Origin: Novosphingobium fuchskuhlense
Lineage (GTDB): Bacteria > Pseudomonadota > Alphaproteobacteria > Sphingomonadales > Sphingomonadaceae
NCBI RefSeq assembly: GCF_001519075.1
Contig: NZ_KQ954244.1
Span: forward strand, 1,967,090-2,031,089
Length of the DNA stretch: 64,000 nt
Reading direction: 5' to 3'
The first letter of the stretch is position 1, and each line of letters opens with the position of its first letter. Shown here one piece after another: positions 57,087-64,000 of the stretch. The notes under the pieces were generated by a model. It was given only the letters and a program-made list of their open reading frames with translations. It was not told the origin of the DNA and made no database searches. Both the position numbers and the translations under genes were made by a program.

Positions 57087-58757
57087 TCAGCCCGCCGCGT
57101 TCGCCGCGCTGAGGATCGCCCGCACGCTTGCCGTGGCGACGTCTTCGTCGATGCCGACGCCCCAGATCACCTTGCCATCGGGGCCGGTGCATTCGACGTA
57201 GGCGGCGGCGCGGGCGTCGCTGCCGGCCTGGAGGGCGTGTTCGGCGTAGTCGCGTACGTCGATGGCGATGCCGAAGCCGTCCTTGAGGGTGGCGACGACC
57301 GAGGAAATGAGGCCGTTACCGCGGCCCGAAACCGAGCGGACTTCACCATCGACAGCGATCTTGCCCGCGAAGACGCGGGTGCCGTCCGGCGCGCGCGCTT
57401 CCTCGTAGTCGACCAGCTGCAAGCGCTGCTCTTCGCCGAGGTGGTAGGTCTTCTGGAAGACGGTCCAGATGTCCGCCGCCTGCAGTTCGCGGCCCAGTTC
57501 GTCGGCGAGCTCCTGCACGTGGCGTGAGAAATGCGCCTGCATCTTCTTGGGGAGCTTGAGGCCCTGGTCCTGTTCGAGCACCCACGCGAAGCCGCCCTTG
57601 CCGGACTGCGAGTTGACGCGGATGACCGCCTCGTAACTGCGGCCGAGATCGGCGGGATCGATGGGGAGGTAGGGGACGGCCCAGAGTTCATCATTCTGGG
57701 TCTCGCGCGCGGCAAAGCCCTTCTTGATCGCGTCCTGATGGCTGCCGGAGAAGGCGGTGAAGACCAGTTCGCCGCCATAGGGATGGCGGGGGTGAACGGG
57801 GAGCTGGTTGCAGTATTCGACGGTCTGGATGACCTTGTCGATATCCGAGAAATCGAGGCCCGGATCGACCCCTTGCGTGTACATGTTGAGCGCGACAGTG
57901 ACGAGGCAGCAATTGCCGGTGCGCTCGCCGTTGCCGAACAGGCAGCCCTCGACGCGGTCCGCACCCGCCATCAGGCCGAGTTCGGCGGCAGCGACGCCGG
58001 TGCCGCGGTCGTTGTGAGTGTGCAGCGAAATGATCGCGCGGTCGCGGTTCGGCAGGTTGCGGCAGAAATACTCGATCTGGTCGGCGTAGATATTGGGCGT
58101 CGCCGCCTCGATCGTCGCGGGCAGATTGAGGATGATGGGCTTGTCGGTGGTCGGCTGGAGGATTTCCATCACCGCTTCACAGCATTCGATGCTGAAATCG
58201 AGCTCGGCGGTGGAGAAGGTCTCCGGGCTGTACTCGAAGTGCCAGTCCGTCTGGGGGAAACGCGCGGCCTGATCGCGCAGGAACGTGGCACCGGTGCGGG
58301 CGATTTCCTTGATCTCGGCCGGTTCCATGCCGAACACGACCTTGCGCCACAGCGGCGAGACGGCGTTGTAGACGTGGACGATGGCCTGCTTCGCCCCGGC
58401 AAGGCTCTCGAACGACGTCTTGATCAGGTCTTCGCGCGATTGCGTCAGCACTTGCACGAAGACGTCATCCGGAATGCGGCCCTGATCGACGAGGCCGCGA
58501 ATGAAATCGTACTCCGTCGCGCCTGCGCTGGGGAAGCCGACCTCGATTTCCTTGAGGCCGAGGCTGACGAGCAGATCGAAGAAGCGGGCCTTCTTGTCCG
58601 CATCCATCGGATCGATCAGCGACTGATTGCCATCGCGCATATCGGTGGAGAGCCAGCGCGGCGCATGGGTGATCGTGCGGCTGGGCCACTGGCGGTTTTC
58701 CAGCGGAACCTGCGGGAAGGGACGGTACTTGACCGAGGGATTTTTCAGCATGGACAT
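57087..58757 (-). CDS. leuA: 2-Isopropylmalate synthase (long form)
   Basis: This 556-residue enzyme condenses acetyl-CoA with 2-ketoisovalerate, the first committed step to leucine. STDMRDGNQSLIDPM starts the HMGL-like barrel, and SLHTHNDRGTGVAAAELGLMAGADRVEG carries the metal-binding HTHND histidines. A C-terminal LeuA regulatory domain gives leucine feedback (SGRGNGLISSVVATL). This is the longer LeuA class typical of actinobacteria and some proteobacteria. Confidence 0.95.
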   Translation of the reverse strand: MSMLKNPSVKYRPFPQVPLENRQWPSRTITHAPRWLSTDMRDGNQSLIDPMDADKKARFFDLLVSLGLKEIEVGFPSAGATEYDFIRGLVDQGRIPDDVFVQVLTQSREDLIKTSFESLAGAKQAIVHVYNAVSPLWRKVVFGMEPAEIKEIARTGATFLRDQAARFPQTDWHFEYSPETFSTAELDFSIECCEAVMEILQPTTDKPIILNLPATIEAATPNIYADQIEYFCRNLPNRDRAIISLHTHNDRGTGVAAAELGLMAGADRVEGCLFGNGERTGNCCLVTVALNMYTQGVDPGLDFSDIDKVIQTVEYCNQLPVHPRHPYGGELVFTAFSGSHQDAIKKGFAARETQNDELWAVPYLPIDPADLGRSYEAVIRVNSQSGKGGFAWVLEQDQGLKLPKKMQAHFSRHVQELADELGRELQAADIWTVFQKTYHLGEEQRLQLVDYEEARAPDGTRVFAGKIAVDGEVRSVSGRGNGLISSVVATLKDGFGIAIDVRDYAEHALQAGSDARAAAYVECTGPDGKVIWGVGIDEDVATASVRAILSAANAAG

Positions 58758-58802
58758 GGGATGGCTTTCGGATCTGGCAATTGCGACTTCATGACGGAGA
58801 GA

Positions 58803-58854
58803 CCCTTGGGCGCTAAAGGCGCGCCGGATGGCCGCCTCTCTTCACGCCCAAGGG
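58803..58854 (-). promoter_or_regulatory. Inverted repeat in the leuA leader region
   Basis: On the minus strand CCCTTGGGCG (58845-58854) is exactly complementary to CGCCCAAGGG (58803-58812). A GGCGC-type hairpin (GGCGC / GCGCC) lies between. The first arm lies in the last codons of a possible leader peptide, an attenuator-like arrangement, but no T run follows. Confidence 0.35.
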
Positions 58855-58892
58855 CGGGTAAGTCGCAGGGTAAGGTCCGACGTGGCGATCAT
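58842..58892 (-). CDS. Possible leucine leader peptide of leuA
   Basis: A 16-codon ORF on the leuA strand reads MIATSDLTLRLTRPWA and ends 84 bases before leuA. Three of its 16 residues are Leu (two encoded as CTT). Leader peptides rich in the regulated amino acid control leuA by attenuation in many proteobacteria. The Leu content here is modest, so this is tentative. Confidence 0.3.
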   Translation of the reverse strand: MIATSDLTLRLTRPWA

Positions 58893-58953
58893 GCTTTTAG
58901 CCTATGGTGAAAGGCGCCGCGCTTGTCCAGAATGAATGCAAAGGGAGAGAACC

Positions 58954-60093
58954 ATGTCCGAAGCTGTCGAGCCGTTTCCGTATCATGTTCCGCAGGCGGT
59001 GCTGGATGATTTGCACGCGCGGATCGACATGGTGCGCTGGCCCGAGAAGGAGGCGGTGGACGATTGGACGCAAGGGGTGCCGCTGGCGGCCTTGCAGGAT
59101 TTCGTGGCCTATTGGCGGCACGACTATGATTGGCGGCGGTGCGAGGATTGGCTCAATGGCCTGGGGCTGTGGACCACGACCATCGACGGGGTGGCGATCC
59201 GCTTCCTGCATCTGAAGTCGAAGCATGCGCATGCCGTGCCGCTCATCATGACGCATGGGTGGCCGGGCTCGATCCTCGAGTTTCGCGGGGTGATCGATGC
59301 GCTCACCGATCCGGAGGCGCATGGAGGCAGCGCGGCGGATGCCTTTCATCTGGTGATCCCCTGCCTGCCGGGCTTCGGCCTCTCGGGCAAGCCGGACAAG
59401 CACGGCTGGGGCGTCGAGAAGATCGCAAGAAGCTGGGGCGTGCTGATGGCACGGTTGGGCTATGATCGGTGGTTCGCGCAAGGGGGCGACTGGGGCTCGA
59501 TCGTGACGACGCAGATCGGCATCCAGGCGATTGCAGGCTGCGCGGGGATCCACCTCAACATGCCGATCGCGCGGCCGCTGCCGGAGGATATGGCGAACCC
59601 ATCCTCGGCGGAACTGAAGGCGCTGGGCGCGCTCAAATACTATCAGGACTGGGATTCAGGCTATTCCAAGGAGCAATCCACCCGGCCGCAGACGATCGGC
59701 TACTCGCTGGTCGATTCGCCGGTGGGGCTGGCAGGGTGGATCTACGAGAAGATGTGGGCCTGGACCGACAACGAGGGCATGCCGGAAAGCGCGCTGAGCC
59801 GCGATGCCATGCTCGACAATATCATGCTGTACTGGCTGCCGGCGGCAGGGGCGAGCTCGGCGCGGCTCTATTGGGAGAGCTTCGGCAGCGCCGGCGGCGG
59901 GGACATCGCGATGCCGGTGGCGGTGAGCGCGTTTCCCAAGGAAGTGCTGCCAACCCCGCGCAAGTGGATGGAGCGGCACTGCGCGCAGATCGTCCACTGG
60001 GGCGAGATGGCGAAGGGCGGGCATTTTGCCGCGTGGGAGCAGCCCGAGGCGTTTGTCGGCGAGCTGAGGACGGCGTTTGCGCTGATGCGGTAA
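58954..60093 (+). CDS. Epoxide hydrolase family protein
   Basis: This is a 379-residue alpha/beta hydrolase with an N-terminal EHN domain (FPYHVPQAVLDDLHARIDMVRWP). The oxyanion loop is HGWPGS, the nucleophile Asp is in GGDWGS and the His is in KGGHFAAWEQP. It would convert an epoxide to a diol. The ATG at 58954 has AAGGGAGAG upstream. It is transcribed away from leuA. Confidence 0.88.
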   Translation: MSEAVEPFPYHVPQAVLDDLHARIDMVRWPEKEAVDDWTQGVPLAALQDFVAYWRHDYDWRRCEDWLNGLGLWTTTIDGVAIRFLHLKSKHAHAVPLIMTHGWPGSILEFRGVIDALTDPEAHGGSAADAFHLVIPCLPGFGLSGKPDKHGWGVEKIARSWGVLMARLGYDRWFAQGGDWGSIVTTQIGIQAIAGCAGIHLNMPIARPLPEDMANPSSAELKALGALKYYQDWDSGYSKEQSTRPQTIGYSLVDSPVGLAGWIYEKMWAWTDNEGMPESALSRDAMLDNIMLYWLPAAGASSARLYWESFGSAGGGDIAMPVAVSAFPKEVLPTPRKWMERHCAQIVHWGEMAKGGHFAAWEQPEAFVGELRTAFALMR

Positions 60094-60105
60094 CAACAGC
60101 GGTGA

Positions 60106-60130
60106 GGGGCGGCGGCGCGGTCGCCGCCCC
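60106..60130. terminator. Bidirectional hairpin between convergent genes
   Basis: A perfect 9-bp stem (60106-60114 with 60122-60130) has a seven-base loop, between the epoxide hydrolase and YceI stops. No strong T run is present. Confidence 0.55.
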
Positions 60131-60138
60131 TTGCGCGC

Positions 60139-60792
60139 TTACTTCTTTTCGAAGGCGATGGTGATGTCGAGCTTCACCTCGTCGCCCACGAGCGGGGCGA
60201 AGAAGCCGAGGCCGAAGTCGGTGCGCTTGATCTTCGATTGGCCGTGGAAGCCGATGGTGTTGGCCTTGTTGAAGAAATTGACGCCCGCGCCGGAGAACTG
60301 CGCGGTGAATGTGGCGGGCTTGGTGATGCCGTTCAGGGTCAGGTTGCCCTCGACAGTGGCGCTCGCGCCGTCCGCACCGGGGATGACCTTGGTCGAAACG
60401 AACACCGCGTCGGCCGCATTGGGCCCGAAGAAATCGGGCTTGGCGCCATCAGCGCCCGGCTTGAGCAAGTGCCCGGTCAGCGCCTGATCGACCGTGACGA
60501 CCTTCGAGACCGGGATCGTCGCGGTGAGCTTCGTGGCGGCGAGGTTGGCCGGATCGAGCGTCATCGAGCCGCCGAGCTGGCCGAACAGGCCGAAATAGTC
60601 GTTGAAACCGAGGTGGTTGACGCGCCAGGCGATCATCGAATGGGTGGCATCGACGCTGTAGGTGCCGGCGGTGACGCGCGACTTGTCGAGCGCGCCGGGG
60701 GGCGTGCTGGGCAGCTGCGAGAACGAGGGCACAGCCAGCGCGACGAGAGCGAGGGGAAGGGCGAGCTTGGCGGCGCGGGGGAAGGCTTTCAC
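60139..60792 (-). CDS. YceI-family periplasmic lipocalin-like protein
   Basis: This 217-residue protein has a signal peptide ending near SFSQ, then the YceI beta-barrel with TYSVDATHSMIAWRVNHLGF and the C-terminal IKRTDFGLGFFAPLVGDEVKLDI. YceI proteins bind isoprenoid chains such as quinones in a lipocalin-like cavity. The start is GTG at 60792 with GGAGA about 6-7 bases upstream. A longer in-frame ORF upstream is basic and non-coding in character. Confidence 0.87.
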   Translation of the reverse strand: MKAFPRAAKLALPLALVALAVPSFSQLPSTPPGALDKSRVTAGTYSVDATHSMIAWRVNHLGFNDYFGLFGQLGGSMTLDPANLAATKLTATIPVSKVVTVDQALTGHLLKPGADGAKPDFFGPNAADAVFVSTKVIPGADGASATVEGNLTLNGITKPATFTAQFSGAGVNFFNKANTIGFHGQSKIKRTDFGLGFFAPLVGDEVKLDITIAFEKK

Positions 60793-60863
60793 AGGCGGTC
60801 TCCGATCAGGCGATTGACCGGATGGCTGCCACAGCTGCGTGCCGGATGGCAAGCGAGTCGCGT

Positions 60864-61142
60864 TCAGCCGCACCGAATGGCGGCGATGCGCCCGTTTTCG
60901 TCGAGAATCACGTTGAGGCGCTGCGGGTTTGCATCGAGCGTGATGGCTTGCCCGAGGGCGATCCAGCGGACGGGATGATCGCGGGCTATCTGCTGCACCG
61001 TGCGGCGGACCTGATCGACCGCCATCGCACCAATGAAGCGTGCCGTAAGGGAAAGCTGGCAAGTGTCGGGGGCAGGGGCTTCCGCGCGCACGCCGCCGAG
61101 CGGCAGAAGCGCAAGCGCTGCCGCGCCAAGGCAAAATCTCAT
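60864..61142 (-). CDS. Peptidase inhibitor I78-family small exported protein
   Basis: This 92-residue protein has a signal peptide (to GVRAEA) and closes with the I78 pattern RWIALGQAITLDANPQRLNV then LDENGRIAAIRCG. The family inhibits serine proteases. It lies 71 bases upstream of the YceI gene on the same strand and follows ilvC. Confidence 0.78.
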   Translation of the reverse strand: MRFCLGAAALALLPLGGVRAEAPAPDTCQLSLTARFIGAMAVDQVRRTVQQIARDHPVRWIALGQAITLDANPQRLNVILDENGRIAAIRCG

Positions 61143-61236
61143 GCTGGTATTTTCCCCGATACTTCGAAAATGGAGGTATCGGGTTTGCGACTGCCTCGCA
61201 ACTGCCAATGGGCGGGCGGGGTATGTCGTTCGTCGA

Positions 61237-61264
61237 AAGGGCGAGCCTGACAAGGCCCGCCCTT
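61237..61264 (-). terminator. Terminator after ilvC
   Basis: AAGGGCG plus GCCT (61237-61248) pairs with AGGC plus CGCCCTT (61253-61264), interrupted by one mismatch. On the minus strand it is followed by TTTCG. It ends the ilv transcript. Confidence 0.6.
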
Positions 61265-61275
61265 CCGGAGACAGA

Positions 61276-62310
<1,035 letters not shown>

Positions 62311-62336
62311 CTATGTCGTTGAAAAGGAATAGGGTG

Positions 62337-62864
62337 TTAGGCGGCCTCCGCGCCCCGGATCATGCCGACGATACCGGTGCGGCCGACCTCGACGAGGCCG
62401 AGTTCCTTCATCAGGCTGACGAAGCTGTCGATCTTCTCTGGCGCGCCGGTCAGTTCGAAGACGAAGCTGCCGGTGGTGGTATCGACGACCTTGGCGCGGA
62501 ACACATCGGCAAGGCGCAGCGCCTCGACGCGGTTCTCGCCCTTGCCGGCGACCTTGATCAGCGCCAGTTCGCGCTCGACGTATGGGCCGACTTCGGTGAG
62601 ATCGACGACCTTGTGGACGGGCACGAGGCGTTCGAGCTGGGCGCGGATCTGGTCGATCACTTCGGGCGGGCCGTGGGTGACGATGGTGATGCGGCTGACA
62701 TCGTGGCCATCGGTGATATCGGCCACCGTCAGGCTGTCGATGTTGTAGCCGCGCGCGGTGAACAGGCCGGCGATCTTAGCGAGAATGCCCGCCTCGTTGT
62801 CGACGGTGATGGTGAGAACGTGGCGCTCTGCAGCGGCGGTCTCAGGATTCTGGCTTGTCGTCAT
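62337..62864 (-). CDS. ilvH: Acetolactate synthase small subunit
   Basis: This 175-residue regulatory subunit has an ACT domain (HVLTITVDNEAGILAKIAGLFTARGYNIDSL) that binds valine and activates the catalytic subunit. The start overlaps the stop of the small upstream gene (ATGA). The longer in-frame extension upstream covers that gene and is not part of it. Confidence 0.95.
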   Translation of the reverse strand: MTTSQNPETAAAERHVLTITVDNEAGILAKIAGLFTARGYNIDSLTVADITDGHDVSRITIVTHGPPEVIDQIRAQLERLVPVHKVVDLTEVGPYVERELALIKVAGKGENRVEALRLADVFRAKVVDTTTGSFVFELTGAPEKIDSFVSLMKELGLVEVGRTGIVGMIRGAEAA

Positions 62865-63040
62865 TTGGGGCTCGGCAGTTCGACGGTGACCGAATGCGTT
62901 GGCATCGGTGCCGTGATAATGATCAGAAAGGACGTGGCCGCTGCGGCGGACCACGCAAAGTCCCTGCGCCGGAAATCCCGGATGCAAAACGCGAGGCAGA
63001 TCGCCGCCGCGCCCAAGAGCAGGAACGGTTGGTACGCCAT
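62861..63040 (-). CDS. 59-residue predicted membrane protein between ilvB and ilvH
   Basis: This ORF starts at the ATG overlapping the ilvB stop (TGATG) and its stop overlaps the ilvH start (ATGA). It has two hydrophobic stretches (about 5-20 and 30-45) with basic residues RDFRRRD between, and a short polar tail. Both overlaps make a real, translationally coupled gene likely. The family is unknown. It could modulate acetolactate synthase assembly or be a chance ORF. Confidence 0.55.
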   Translation of the reverse strand: MAYQPFLLLGAAAICLAFCIRDFRRRDFAWSAAAATSFLIIITAPMPTHSVTVELPSPK

Positions 63041-64000
63041 CACACCAGCGCCTTGGCGGCATCGTCCATCGTGCCGGAGACCTGATCGCCGTAGAGGATC
63101 ATGTCGGTGTGCGCCGCGCCGCTCGGGATCATCGGGTAGCAGTTCACTTCCTTGGCAACGAGGCAATCGACGAAGACCGGACCCGGGTGGTCGATCATCG
63201 CCTGGATGCCGGCATCGAGCTCGCTTTCATCGGTGATGCGGATGCCCTTCCAGCCATAGGCTTCGGCGAGCTTCACGAAATCGGGCAAGCTGTCCGAATA
63301 CGAGTTCGAATAGCGGCTCTCGTAGGTCAGTTCCTGCCACTGGCGGACCATGCCCATCCATTCGTTGTTGAGCACGAAGACCTTGACCGGCAGGCGGTAC
63401 TGCGTGGCGGTGCCGAGCTCCTGGATGTTCATCTGGATCGAGGCATCGCCCGCGATGTCGATCACGAGGGCATCGGGGAAGCCGACTTGCGCACCGATGG
63501 CGGCAGGCAGGCCATAGCCCATCGTGCCGAGGCCGCCCGAGGTGAGCCACTTGTTGGGGCCGGAGAAGTGGAAGTACTGCGCGGCCCACATCTGGTGCTG
63601 GCCGACTTCGGTCGTGATGATCGGATCGTGCTTCCGGGTCAGCTCGTAAAGCCGCTCGACCGCATATTGCGGCATGATGGCTTCCTTGCGGTGCGGGTAG
63701 GCAAGCGATTTGCGCGCGCGCCAGCCATCGATGCGGGCAAACCATTCGGTGAGGTCGTTCGCCTCGCACTTGGTCTCGTTCCAGCCCGCGATCAGCTGCT
63801 GCAGGACTTTCGCGCAATCGCCGACGATGGGGAGATCGGCACGGACGGTCTTGTTGATCGAGGCGCGATCGATATCGATGTGGATGCGCTTCGAATTCGG
63901 CGAGAAGGCATCGAGCCGGCCGGTCACACGGTCGTCAAAGCGGGCGCCGATGGCGACGATAAGATCGGCGCGGTTCATCGCCATGTTGGCTTCATACGTG
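63040..64000 (-). CDS. ilvB: Acetolactate synthase large subunit, 5' end outside the window
   Basis: The C-terminal ~320 residues of the ThDP-dependent enzyme that makes acetolactate from pyruvate are visible. [19 protein letters not shown] and [20 protein letters not shown] (ThDP GDG-like motif) are clear, then [16 protein letters not shown]. The frame continues to the right edge, so the N-terminus is missing. With the small gene, ilvH and ilvC it forms an ilv operon. Confidence 0.96.
   Translation of the reverse strand, partial: TYEANMAMNRADLIVAIGARFDDRVTGRLDAFSPNSKRIHIDIDRASINKTVRADLPIVGDCAKVLQQLIAGWNETKCEANDLTEWFARIDGWRARKSLAYPHRKEAIMPQYAVERLYELTRKHDPIITTEVGQHQMWAAQYFHFSGPNKWLTSGGLGTMGYGLPAAIGAQVGFPDALVIDIAGDASIQMNIQELGTATQYRLPVKVFVLNNEWMGMVRQWQELTYESRYSNSYSDSLPDFVKLAEAYGWKGIRITDESELDAGIQAMIDHPGPVFVDCLVAKEVNCYPMIPSGAAHTDMILYGDQVSGTMDDAAKALV

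Overview
The window is a GC-rich, densely packed chromosomal segment from an alphaproteobacterium. Gene content and order point to the Sphingomonadales, probably Novosphingobium or a close relative. Supporting signs are the order nuoA-N / birA / coaX / RNase J / DUF1467, RNase E with a long acidic insertion and a C-terminal GWW motif, RF2 without a programmed frameshift, an orphan Flp pilin, and intergenic repeats of the kind containing CCCTTCGACAAGCTCAGG that I remember from sphingomonad genomes. The species assignment is inference from memory; no database was searched. No plasmid, phage, IS element, CRISPR array or rRNA operon is visible.

Layout. 1-4.3 kb: the 3' end of an EAL c-di-GMP phosphodiesterase, then leftward zapE, a PaaI-type thioesterase, sdhB and a Flp pilin. 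4.5-8.8 kb: a methyltransferase converging on rne, which has a long untranslated upstream region. 8.7-17 kb: rightward envelope and housekeeping genes (amidase, PBP1A, peroxiredoxin, prfB, lipoprotein methyltransferase, nitronate-monooxygenase-like flavoenzyme, alpha/beta hydrolase). 17.2-22.3 kb: leftward amtB and a 2-hydroxyacid dehydrogenase, an SH3 protein, leftward thiolase, and a prepilin peptidase that could process the pilin at 4.1 kb.

22.5-41.2 kb is one long rightward operon for respiratory complex I (nuoABCD-X1-E-X2-FGHIJKLMN) that continues into birA, coaX, RNase J and a DUF1467 gene. Most junctions overlap by 1-4 bases. It carries two extra genes, a SnoaL-like protein after nuoD and a 58-residue membrane protein after nuoE. 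NuoC has a 37-residue almost pure proline tract and a basic tail, NuoL has a histidine-rich loop and NuoM a histidine-containing tail. A good Fur-box match lies upstream.

41.2-48.4 kb is the leftward phosphate regulon phoR-pstS-pstC-pstA-pstB-phoU-phoB. A two-repeat Pho box overlaps the phoR stop codon in front of pstS. Two nearly identical tRNA-Glu genes (anticodons CTC and TTC) and recJ follow. 51.2-54.5 kb holds lightly characterised genes: a Gly/Met-rich exported protein, a flavodoxin-like protein, an unknown protein and an AHH nuclease-fold protein. 54.4-64 kb holds a second nitronate-monooxygenase-like enzyme, a PDC-lactonase-like amidohydrolase, leuA with a possible attenuation leader, an epoxide hydrolase, a YceI protein, an I78 inhibitor and the branched-chain amino acid set ilvB-(small membrane protein)-ilvH-ilvC. 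ilvB runs off the right edge.

The most unusual points are the modified complex I operon (proline tract, basic tail resembling the RNase E tail, His-rich segments, two embedded accessory genes), the small membrane protein coupled between ilvB and ilvH, and the hairpin ladder ahead of prfB. None of these is proven to be a new system.
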